From Hetaerina americana (lineage: Eukaryota > Arthropoda > Insecta > Odonata > Calopterygidae), in the NCBI GenBank assembly GCA_022747635.1, contig JAKTNV010000024.1, positions 7,345,303-7,409,302 on the forward strand: 64,000 bases of DNA, read 5' to 3'. Of this stretch, positions 24,870-35,899 are shown in pieces. Position 1 is the first letter of the stretch. Every line of letters starts with the position of its first letter. The notes beneath the pieces were generated by a model. That model was not told the origin of the DNA. It ran no database searches and worked only from the letters and a program-made list of their open reading frames with translations. Both the position numbers and the translations under genes were made by a program.

Positions 24870-26320
24870 GTACTTTGACTCTTTAAGTAGGACCCTGTTG
24901 GACGCGTTCCAGTGCATACACGTATACGTAAATGCAGAAATATTCTGCTCCCTTAAATATACATAGCACCAAAACCGCGTGGTCATTGATCGTGAAAATT
25001 CGATGAAACATTCTTTGGATTTCGAAAAATCGAACAGCGACCTCCGTCTTCGAGCTGAATTTCGACAACCACGTGGTGTTTTGTAGCTATTGGCTAGGCG
25101 GGCAAAACCTGAAGTGATTTGCATCACAAGGAGTACTTCGGTGACACTTTAGCTTGTTTGAAAGTTTCTACTTTCGGAGAATCTTTTGAAGATATGGCCA
25201 CTTCAAGACCACCTTTATCTGCCCAGGAGATTGCTCGGCAAGAGAAGGGTTAAAATAATGACTATTCATATCCGCTACGATCTTAAAGAAATGTCTTACG
25301 GGAATAATGAATTTGTTTTATGGGCCCCCAGTCACTGGAGATCAATGGAAAAGTAAGGAATACATATAAGTGAGTCGATTTCGACTGAAATCTGAGCTCA
25401 TTTTCTCTACTGGGAGCATATCGGGAACTTGGGGTGCGTTCAGGCTTGCAAGGGAGTGGAGAAAGAGTTTATCGAAGCTGCGGTCCGAAAATCGTATAGA
25501 CACCAACAATCGTCGAGTGACTCCGACACAGGGCCTACAATTAGTGCCATTAGGTGGGCGGTGTGGTGAGCTTGATGTTTTCTTTATGAGCACTTAATTT
25601 GGGATCGGAGCACCAAAGAAAAATTCTCCCACGAGATCAGAATCCGGATCCTCGCATTATGGAGTCCAGGAGGCAAGTTATTGTCCGCATTACGCATGTG
25701 ACCATAAGCGCAAGTGAATAATCGTTTTTAACACTCATCTTGAATTGAAGTCGTATTTACTCTTTGATTATTATGCCAACACCAAATGGATAGGAGCTCG
25801 GTATAATATCATCTAGCCCATCCTCATACGGTTTGAGAGATCATAAAAATAAGATTAGATGGATCAAGTGTAACATCAACAGATTTAAAAAGGCATTTTT
25901 CCCGCAAAAGATGGAAGATTTTTTCAAAGAAGAACAATTCCAAGCAACCTAGCGCGTTGCTATTGTTTTATTTTCTACTTATTAAACTTATTTTACTGTT
26001 CTTCTCACTAAAATCAGATCTTCTGGCACACGCATACGGGGAAGTATGTCACGTATAGATACTGCGGCGAGTGCATCTATTCCTAATAGTTATTTGCATT
26101 ATTTGAATTATATTACACATTTATCGGCAACTAACAATTAAACCTCCCTTAACTTTAATGTTGTATGTTTGATATGAAATCACCCCCTACCAAACACCCC
26201 AACCATGGCTTGAAGGGTACGATACGCGTGATAAGATATCCAGAGACAATATATAACACTAACTGACCATTATTTTGCCGCTAATAACATGACCATCCGT
26301 ACGGTGTTATAATGTTAACG
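24870..26320. other. Unidentified intergenic DNA
   Basis: Overlapping frames at 25342-25597 are open on both strands for about 80 codons but match nothing I know. The rest is AT-rich and featureless. Confidence 0.4.
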
Positions 26321-26324
26321 GGGG

Positions 26325-26560
26325 ATTTAGGAGGCCCGGTACTATTTACGGTATCACTTCCGATTAATAATTGACTGGTCCTGGGTTCAAATTCGAGTGA
26401 TGATATAATAAAAATCAACATGTGCGAACGATCCTCTCTCTACCAGACTTTTCTGGGAGACCGAAGGTGGCACAGAGGTGGAAAAAACAGACCCCATGAC
26501 CTCAAAGTGTGATTTTCATACGGCACCGTGAAGTTTAACACCTGACTATCGCCAATTTCA
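26325..26560 (+). repeat. SINE-A-like degenerate copy
   Basis: Has a box-B-like GGGTTCAAATTCG, then ACCAGACTTTTCTGGGAGACC, GGCACAG, and TGATTTTCATACGGCACCGTG. These correspond in order to ACCAGATCTTCCTGGGAAACC, GGCACAG and TGAACTTCACACGCCGTCG of the 282-541 copy. It is heavily mutated, and the ends are not defined. Confidence 0.55.
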
Positions 26561-26599
26561 CCCATAGAACTGGCCTCAGGGTTGAAGATTGTGTCCAGT

Positions 26600-27240
26600 G
26601 GTTCTGTTGACATTACAAGTGGAAGCTGAAATAGGTGGGGGCGGGAGCGGTGGCATAGGGGTAGAGCTGAAGGGAGCTCAAGGGAGAGGGAAGAGGAGGA
26701 GACAGGAGGAGGATGGGCACGCATCGCAAATTCAGTGTTTGTTTGCGCTGTTCACAAAAGAGCGACCCACTTTCGTGAAAGACAATCTTGCCGTTCGAGA
26801 GATTAGGATGGTGCCCATCCCATTGACGTGTCTGGCTCCCGGCGGTGCCCAAGGGTATGAAGAACTCGGGAGGCGGCTAGGGCGTTTTTCGTAGGTATGG
26901 AGGAAATGAGGACAAGGGAAACATTTCGATTCGGAGAAGAATCCGCGCAAAAAGAGATGTGCGAAGGGATTTGAAACCGCTCGGAATGTTACGTGGCGGC
27001 GGCGTGCTCGAACGCAAAAAGAGAACTGGCCGCATTCAAAACATGGGAATCATTCCTCCCACGGGGTTGAATGGAGCCGACCGTATAATGCTATGCACGC
27101 CGCGTATACCCGAATGTGACACGTCCTGGGAGAATAGCGGTCCCGACACTTTGACAAAGTGTGGCGTCGGATGCAGGTGAGCCGCAAAGACGTATCCACG
27201 TGCCCCTCAGAGATTGTCGAAAACGTCGTTGCACGATTCT
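26600..27240. other. GC- and CpG-rich island
   Basis: Several overlapping frames of 70-100 codons on both strands reflect base composition. Near 27145 a small perfect stem, ACACTTTGACAAAGTGT, is present. No gene is assigned. Confidence 0.35.
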
Positions 27241-27249
27241 CCAAAACTC

Positions 27250-30200
27250 GATTTAGCCAATTCATATCAAAAGATTTATTTTGACATTATCGAAACAATA
27301 AATTTCTCACTTTTCTAATCTGCGTCACTCAATCCTACTTTTATAACTATATTTAAAATGATATCTCATAATCAATGGGTTAAATAACGGTAAGTACTTG
27401 GGAAAACCCAGAGTTGTTTTATATTTAAAGTTTAAAATATTTAAAAAAAGAGTCATGAGAAACTTTTAGTCGATTGAAACCGTGGCCGTGAAATAAATAA
27501 TTTCTTCCATAGAGGCATTTGTTTGCCAAACATGTGTATTGGTTACTTTAATTATCATTTTATTATTATTAATTATCAATTGAAAACTAGACGAGGCGAA
27601 TGACGCATTGGTATCAATTTCGCTAAATGTCTTATTCATACAGTGGAGTGTACAAAGAATATTTTACTACTAACGTAATGAATAAATAAAATAAATTTTT
27701 AAATTAATAAAACAAATTTCGCAATACGTCAAGTCGGTACTCATTTATTTGTGACAATTAACAGATATTCAATCGACACATTAAAAATAATTCAAATATA
27801 CTTGTTAACCATTAGGTAAATGATTGGAAATTATTTTCATTATGCATATCACGTATGAAATTGTTTAGCGTTGAAGTGGGTACATACTAATAAAATTATT
27901 TGCTGCCTTCTTTGCTATTCTTTATTTGCTATCTTCTGTATCCTAGTACTGATAGTCAACTTTACAGTTGAATAATGATTTCAACTTGAAAAAAATTAGG
28001 CATAGATAATATGCTGTAATATTAGGAAAGATAATTCGCGGCATGATGCAAGAGAGAGGGTACAAAAAGTCCAAGATATGAACGCCGTAATAAATGACAA
28101 TATAAACTTCACCGAAACGCGTATAGAGAAGTATATTTCATTGACTTCTACTACTAAGAAAAATATCTCTGCTGTAAATCGCATCTCAACTGTCAAGTTC
28201 TCTAGTTGATGAATACCGCGGCTGAGCAAGGTGTAATAAAGTAAAGAAGTAGCATTATGATGCGTTCTCATATATTACAGTTGAGCCCAAATATCACGAA
28301 TATGACACCATTATGATTTAGATTACAAATATAAACCTGGAAAAAATTATCTACAAAATGAAACGCGATTAAATTACTTGATAATAATAAGGTCATATAT
28401 TAATCACCTTTTGAATAAATAATTATTCTTATCTCAGTGAATAAATTTTGGTTTATGACTCCATGAAATGCGATCCAGGAAAAATGAAAAAGTGTTAATC
28501 AAACTATGATGTAGCATTATAACAAAATTTTGCCGGCGAAAATATTTCTCTTTCCAAGAAAAAAGGAAGACTTCGCATATGTGCCACCTTAATCGTTTAA
28601 TTTCTTTTACTTAATAATTTACTAACATGAACATGATTATCAAGAGCAAGACGCTGATCAGCGTTATGCAGCTAGTAAGCGATGAGTGGAGCGACTTGAA
28701 AAACAAATCCCCAGTGAGATTTGGACGGATGAAATTTTATTTTTAAAAACAGCAACTTATAAATTTCCAAAGATCGTGGGTGATGATGGAAAATATTTCA
28801 AAAATTAACTCTCCAACAACGTCAGTGGTTAAGAAAGTTCTCTAAAATAAAGTTTAATTGGCCAATCCTGAGTGTAAGCCAAACAGGTGAAGCCGACAGG
28901 TGATCGGTAGACGATGTAAACTAGTTTTACGAAATGCGATCTCAGCGACCGAGGCCTACGAAAGAGACGAAGCACCCAGATAAAAGTATTATTTTTTCTT
29001 AGAAGGCTTCGTCTCATCACTTCTTTTCGACCCGTTGCTCCCGTCTTCACGTCTTGAGCAATTGTGTCGAGAGCAACTTTGGCAAGGATGATGAAAAATC
29101 GGCTTTGGACGGAAGCCCCTAGTGATTAATCCGGGGAAACCCGAGGAAGAAAAAATAGAACGCAGGTGTGTGAGCAAAACTTTTAAGAGCACGTGGTGTT
29201 GATGAAGTGAGATCAATTACTTTTTTTCTAGAAAACAAAGAGTAAGTTTCGTAAAAAAAAGTGAATTAGCCCCACGAATTTCCAGAGCGATAACATCAAA
29301 TCCTATGGGATTGCCCTTCAGAAACTTCACTAAAACGCCCACCAATAGCACCGATAGCGTGTTTAAATCGTATTTCCGGAATCTTAGAGCTTATTATAAG
29401 CAATGACTTGACGACTGGTTTTCCTATTCCACTCCATACAGTTTTTCCATTACTTTAGAAGATAATCGATTTGGTCACCTATACACAACAACTAATGGTG
29501 ATGGCGATGTCAAAAGCTCCTTAATTTTCCACATAACTGAAACTTGGTGTCTTAATTTTTACTTTCTAGGTACCCAAGAAATTAATTAAGAGCCTTAGGT
29601 GGACTTAACAGTAATATAAACGGCAAATGGAGAACTAAAAGCCGTCTCTTAGTTTCGCAACCTAAGTATTCATTAGCCTTAATAATCTTTTCATAAGTAA
29701 ACAAGAAAACTATTCGTCGTTTTGATGCCAATACCAACTATACGGTTAGTTTCTTCATCACGTTTGATAATTTAGCTTCAGAAAATCTCCTTAACAACGG
29801 ATGTAAACCAGTTCAAGCTACCAACGACATGATTTTGGCGGATTTAAAAGATGATAGCAGAAACCGTAAAATAAGCGTGTGAGTAGGAAGCGTTTAATAG
29901 CAGTCCTTAGCAAGGGGTTGGCGATTTCAGAGAGTCATATTAACGATTGACGGAGTAATGTGGTTTTCAAGGATACTTTCACGCATCAGCAGTGATGAAA
30001 ATCACGATGCGCAAATTTTTATGCGAATATCTCGTAAATCTTTGCAGAAAACTTATCTCGAACGCCTTCAGCTTCTAGGACTGCTGTATTCTCTCCCCGT
30101 GACCTAAAGACACGGAGTTTGAGACTAACATTCTATACTTGCAATATTGCATTAAATTTCCCTCGCTGGGAATTCGAACCAAGTTCTGAGTTTCAATGAC

Positions 30201-30990
30201 TTGGTTGCACTGTAACATCGCCCGAAACCTGAACTCGCCCCTTCCTCGAGAGTGAGGTCCGACTCAGATGAAATCGTGCGATGCCCTATTGATCTCGAAC
30301 GTCAGAACACCCATAGCATCTACATCTGCAGAGTACTCCGCAATTCACTTCATGTATTCGTTATTTCAGATTCAGATCACCTTCTCACCCCGTAATTAAG
30401 CATAGTACCTGTAAACGTTGCTTACGGGAGGATCGTTGCAGATGGCGCATTTGAGGGACTGACCTGGCGATAAAAAATAGCTGGAATGTTTAAATTAAAA
30501 TGTATTTGCCGACTGTGAATTTAGGTACGGAAAAAAAATAATCGGCGATGATTATTTTTTTCTTTGATGCGTCATAGAAAAATATTTTCTTCTATTTTCC
30601 GCAACATTATTGGACGAGGATGGATTTTTCAATTAGAAGCATATAATTTGGGTGCGAGGTTTCTTTCTTAAAATTTTCCAGTCACCAGGCAGATAGGATG
30701 AATTAATGGTTTCCGGAATCACTTGGTAAATTTCTCCATGACGAAAATAAACCAAGAAATCTTGTATTCAAGAGAATATAATAAAATTCTCACGGTCCGG
30801 ATTTCGTCGCGTCCAACATTAGGTAGAATCTATCTATGAATCAGTTCAAAGGTGAAATGAGAAGGGAGAGGACCACTTTTGCTCACTGAAGTAAAAAAAT
30901 AGTAAATGGGTGGATGGTTTCAATGTGTGATAGAAGGAGCGTCCGCGGAGAAAGGAAGGGTTGGGGTAAATTTTAATATCGGATTATCAT
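27250..30990. other. Unidentified AT-rich DNA with one weak tRNA-like site
   Basis: I see no gene. On the minus strand near 30230-30165, TTGGTTCGAATTCCC follows a box-A-like GTTACAGTGCAACC at tRNA-like spacing, but no cloverleaf forms, so this is at most a SINE remnant. An R-like 5' segment (GCATCTACATCTGCA, CTCCGCAA) is seen at 30312-30350. The rest shows nothing I can name. Confidence 0.4.
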
Positions 30991-30999
30991 TTCCGAGGG

Positions 31000-31190
31000 T
31001 GTGGCTACTGTTCCCAGTTCAAATGACCCCCAATCCCTGGTAATACATGTGTACATAGCTGAAACTCTGAGCGGTGAGATAGTCTGATTATGAAAACTTA
31101 GAGGGAAAAAAGGGAAAATTAACTTGACGGCCAGGCTGATGTGAGAATTTCACATAGCGAAAGGCTAATGATCTACCTTTCGAAACCAAC
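31000..31190 (+). repeat. SINE-A-like degenerate copy
   Basis: Shows CCCAGTTCAAATGACCC (box-B-like), then CCCTGGTAATACATG, GCTGAAACTC, and TGATGTGAGAATTTCACA near the end. The last corresponds to TGATGTGTGAACTTCACA in the 282-541 SINE. The intervening sequence is strongly diverged. Confidence 0.45.
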
Positions 31191-31199
31191 CATTCGTTA

Positions 31200-32960
31200 C
31201 TGTGATGTTAATGACGCACGTATATTAGGGTGAAAATAACTTCCAGCGTGCTTCCTTGTCAAGCACGAGTGTGGAACATTCTATGATGTGCAAAATAGGA
31301 AACAGTTATATTTGACAAGATCGATTTAGTTAAAAGGTTCTTGAATTTCTTTTGAAAAAGTTTTTTTTCAAACTTTCTCTGGCTCGGAAGTACATAGCAA
31401 CTTCTGGACTGCCGCCGTTAGAGAAAGGAGATGTTGACTTCACTCCCTGACAATACGACTGGTTTGAAGTAGGCGGATTGCATTAGAACGTTGTTCTTAA
31501 GGTTCTTCGCCATAAAATGAGAATCCACTTCATAGTGAATTAGCTTACGTAGACAAGAGTGCACAACACGCTTTTAATATATTATAGGTTACCCGTACCC
31601 ACCATCCCATGCAGCTGCATGCTATTTGACTGTGAGTTGATCCCTACATAGTTATTGTGAATAATGTGTCGACTGCAGCGCTCGTATGAGTGGAAACGTA
31701 AATGGCCACAATTATCCGGCAAGAAGAGGAGGAATTAAAGATGGAAAGAGGATAAGAAGAATCATAACGACTGACCTTTAACACTTGGACAAAGAAGATA
31801 ATATCCCAGACTTTTTAATCTCATAGAGATATTAAAATTGCGGTATTTCAATTTCTACAGAAACAAATGAAAAGCTAGGTCATAGCAGGTACGAGTTACT
31901 TCAATACACTGAGAAATCCTTCATCAAATATAATTACATTTTCACTTAAATTTATTTATTCTCTGAGAAATTCCCTTATCTTATCAGATAAATAGATACG
32001 TGAAATGATATATGATTCAAATAAAAACCAAAGTCAATTGAATACATCTCAGAATACTGAAAAATACTATCCCTAAAGGTATTCCCTAAGGTTAGGACCA
32101 ATGACTGAAATGATGACCTCACGATGTGGGTCGATAGGGTCGCTTATAAAATAAGTATCTGGACAATAGAGTGTAGCACTGTTAATTGCTTAAGACCAAA
32201 TTATTCACCGCACTTAATATTGTGAAGATAATTAGAAATTTTTAGTAGAGTAGTATTTTAGCTTCATGAATTCGTATATCCGTTTGAACTCCGCAGTGGA
32301 TTCCTGCCCTCATATTCTCTAGATAACGGTTTGCGGAGAATTGTACCACTTTTGAAGACACTGGCGGGAAGACCGCAGAATACATGGGCACACTGTGGTG
32401 ACTCAATATTGCTCGCTTTATAAAATCTTCCAGTTCAATAAATTAAATACGTGCGTGTCTACATTTAAGAATCTGTTTCCAGCGGAGCCGGTATAACCGC
32501 AACTTCGCTCCGAGTTCACATCGTGGGAAGGGATGATGCGAGAACGTACTCCAGGCGAGTTCGTTCCACGAGATGTGGTTTTCTAAATTCACTCTTTCTT
32601 TGATCGAGCAAACTGTCCCGCACTGCCGTGGCAAAACTTGTATTTCCCCCACCGTTCACATCCGCACCGAAACTTTTATCGCGCTATCGGGGTTGCCCTG
32701 TGCGAATTTCAAATATCCCGATGCAAAGACGCATACAACCTTCGTATTGCTGGTTAAAAAGTAAAGAGGAAATGATAATTAACACCATTTTACGATAGGG
32801 ACCACTTGTGTATCGAAAAAAATTGACGAAGACACCGCACCTATCACCGAAATAGTATATCACAACACCGATCCGACCGAAAGTATTTCCCAAACAAGAG
32901 CAAATTCATCTGCTCTGACAGGAGAGATATAATACCGGTAAATAAAGTGATTTTACCTGG
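31200..32960. other. Unidentified AT-rich DNA
   Basis: No gene, RNA or nameable repeat seen before the TA microsatellite. Confidence 0.45.
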
Positions 32961-32963
32961 AGC

Positions 32964-32967
<4 letters not shown>

Positions 32968-33043
<76 letters not shown>
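32968..33043. repeat. (TA)n microsatellite
   Basis: An uninterrupted TA run of 76 bases. The minus-strand frames that translate it as alternating Tyr-Ile are not genes. Confidence 0.95.
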
Positions 33044-33046
<3 letters not shown>

Positions 33047-33577
33047 TATGCATACATATACACATACATATACATACAACACAAACATACAATTGAGTGC
33101 GTGGTACGCACGTTTACCCAGCTACACACATCCGCCCTTACTTCTTTCCCTTCGCTGCACCATTTCCTTCGTAGTGTCCTTTGATCAGTAAACGGCGGCA
33201 TTGTCAGTGCAAAGGGAAGAACGGGATGCGCACCAATCTCAGTACTAATAATTACCACTCAGTAATAATCAGAGAAAGCATCAGAATGGTCAAAATTGAC
33301 TTTGGTATATATTTTATTTGTCCCTGACAGATTTCACAAATAGTAATCGAAGATTTAATAAATAGTAATCAACGATTGTGAAAACATCTGCTAATTGACC
33401 GGTTAGTTCCGGGCCCCGGAGTTTCTTTTTCGATGTATGTAGTTACGGCAGAAGTAATAAATACTTCTTGGGTACAGTTATTACGTGCTCTTTTGAGGGC
33501 AATTGACTCTAACGTATCAGGTGATAAGGTGGACTCTGATTGTAAACCGTGTAAAATTATTACAATGTGTAATTACA

Positions 33578-33696
33578 TTTCAGAGTGTAAAAATCATTCG
33601 ACTTGACCGGGATTCGTACCCGTTTCTCTCGATGTCAAGCCGAGTGCTTAAAAAGTTACTGCTGTGGAATCTCCCGCAGTTTCTGGGAATTTGTGA
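33578..33696 (-). repeat. SINE family B copy, tRNA-derived
   Basis: On the minus strand it begins with AAATTCCCAGAAACTGCGGG, followed by a tRNA-like core. The core has a box-A-like segment ending in GCACTCGGCTTGACATCG and a box B GGTACGAATCCCGGTCAAG. It ends GAATGATTTTTACACTCTG. The same order recurs at 60021-60139 (minus) and 13547-13691 (plus). No target duplication was found. Confidence 0.65.
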
Positions 33697-33699
33697 TCA

Positions 33700-35585
33700 A
33701 GTAGTTTTAAATAGTTAGTAGGTTTCGATATTTAAAATTTTGTTGAATGAATACGATCTGTTTGTAAATCGATGTCATCCTTAGCACATTAATCTTGAAT
33801 TAACATGCTTTTTACAGCACGACGTCTTATAATAATGCAACCATGGTGCAATTACTAAGATAATGGCCAATCACAAAGAATACGCTTAGTTCTTTCCGTC
33901 TCTTTTTCACTCGTAATTTCAAAAGGTCGAAAACACTCTTTCAGCAGCAATAAACCAGCCCTCTAACGCCAATTTTAGGCTAATAAGGGCAACAGGTTCT
34001 TTTTACAAATATAAAAAATGTGTGCAGATGACAAAATCTCTTTTCCGGGATGGAGCCAGGGCTCAAACAGCGAGTCCATACGAGTTCTCGTACGCGGACC
34101 CCCTCATCACCACCTCCCTCCTCATCCAAATTGAATTGAAATCCTCGACTACGAGTTTCTGGGATATTGGATGCAGGCGTGGAATTAGGAAGGGGAGGGG
34201 GGGATGATGAACTGGCGGTGTGGCTGAGGAGAGAGGGGTGGGTAGCGGCGAACGCAGGAAGAGTCACGCGAGAGCCTGCTTTTCGAGTGCAAAGGAAAAA
34301 AAAAGGTCTTCCCTGCCGCACCGAGACGACGACGTGGCGTGTCTCGCTCGAACGCAAAGTTCATGTGAGGAGGTGACTCCACCCCACGTGGGTTCGCCAT
34401 TCTTCCATTACGACTTTTGTTTTCTGCGCTCCATTGAACTGCACATCATGACAGGGAGGGAAGAAGCGGGTTCACCGAGTGAAAGCCCCGTGAAAACTGG
34501 ACGTTACCTCGTCCTGTTTTCTTTGTCTCGTTACCCGTTGTCGACGGACCACAAAATAATTTTTTGCAAGTTTTGTGTACTGTGAACTGATCAACTGATT
34601 CAGCTCTATAGTTATACTAGTGGGGTCCAGAGTTAAAATACTACTTCGAATATCGTCGCTCTCAATCTTTGTACCAATTTGAAATCAGAAGCCGTGACGA
34701 CACTCAGTTTAGAGGATGAAGAATATTTAGCCCAGCACGACGTTCTTTGACGCGGGGGTGTTTGCCTATGTAAGTAAAGTGCAACTGAAGTAAATAAATC
34801 GCTTAAGCTTTCCTGTCTGAACTGATTCCGATTTTGGAGACAGGCATTTCTTTCAAAATGGCATACTGACATATGAACATCATTCACGGCGTTTCCTTTA
34901 GAAGTAAACCCAGTCATACTATATAACCCTCTCTGAGGGAACACTCTCTTTTACTAATTTTAATTTATAGTGCAAAATTCTTACATACGTACTTCTTTCA
35001 CCTCCATTAACGTGCTCACATTGCTTTGTGCATGCTCTTTTCTTGAAACTTCTAATACGCCACTCATCTAAATTTATTCTCGACCCAATTATTCCTCATC
35101 CTACCTCTCCAGCCTTTGACAAAATGGTCGCTAAATTAAATTAATTCAAAATCATAAAACACAAGGACTGTTTTGGACAGAAAATTCGTAGTCGTCAACT
35201 TATTTGAAGCTTAATAACTGTAAATCATAAATTAAAGAAAACTTTAATAAGCGTAGCCAGATGAAAAAATCGTAAAAAAACCTCATCGACTGCGTTGCTT
35301 CGGCAGCAATAATCAATACTCAACCTTTAATTTAAGGAGTGCTAATTAATTATTATTATTATTATTGATATTCTAACATTTAAGTTATATTTTGGACGAA
35401 AGCAAGACTGAACAATGACACATTTCTTTGTCCTATTAAACAAAATACAGTCTGACATCTGACACTTCAGTAAACCTTGAACTCCGCATATTTCCCACCT
35501 CCCTTCATTCTGTATAGTACTCCTATCCTAATCCTATTCGATCCTCGCTCGCCTAACGTTCACCATCTATAACAGTTTTCAACAT
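33700..35585. other. Intergenic, with a CpG-rich patch at about 34060-34400
   Basis: The patch supports overlapping frames on both strands without domains. At about 34000-34070, minus-strand GTTTGAGCCCTGGC followed by TTTGTAAAAA resembles the segment at 10145-10040. The two may be copies of a further tRNA-derived repeat. ATT repeats at about 35349-35367. Confidence 0.4.
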
Positions 35586-35598
35586 TCTATTCTCAATA
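35586..35598 (+). repeat. Left target-site duplication of SINE-C
   Basis: TCTATTCTCAATA, repeated exactly at 35879-35891. Confidence 0.85.
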
Positions 35599-35878
35599 AC
35601 GTACTGGCTTCCCACCCTGAGGGCGCGGGTTCAAATCCCGGCGGTGTTGAATATTTTTCAGAGGTATCTCGATCCCTACTTGAGGTGCCTGGTGGAGGGC
35701 AGTTTGAGTGAGTACGCCGTCCGTCGGATGGGACGTTAAACTGCGGACCCCTTGGCGCCTTTCGTAAAGAGTAGGCTAATGCCGACGCGGGGTTTCTCTC
35801 TACCCTTCATCCTTTCCTGTCCATCCCCTATGGCGCAAATGACCTTAGTTGTCGGTCGCCTCCCCTAAAAACTACTAC
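35599..35878 (+). mobile_element. SINE family C, 280-bp copy
   Basis: Bounded by a 13-bp direct repeat, TCTATTCTCAATA (35586-35598 and 35879-35891), so both ends are defined. The 5' part is tRNA-like, with box B GGTTCAAATCC at 35628-35638. The box A region is missing, so this insertion is slightly 5'-truncated. The central block GGATGGGACGTTAAACTGCG, then CCTTGGCGCCTTTCG and AGGCTAATGCCGACG, is conserved in the copy at 10155-10462. The 3' end is a short ACTACTAC repeat tail. SINEs depend on LINE enzymes for movement. With an intact target duplication it is the best-defined insertion in the window. Confidence 0.88.
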
Positions 35879-35891
35879 TCTATTCTCAATA
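35879..35891 (+). repeat. Right target-site duplication of SINE-C
   Basis: Exact repeat of 35586-35598, directly after the ACTACTAC tail. Confidence 0.85.
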
Positions 35892-35899
35892 GAAATGTT

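Noticed and set aside
32844..33258. Minus-strand frames with long Tyr-Ile repeats
   Set aside because: They are translations of the (TA)n microsatellite; the same applies to frames at 46525-46737.
35286..35310. TTGCTTCGGCAGCA resembling the start of U6 snRNA
   Set aside because: No further U6 similarity follows.
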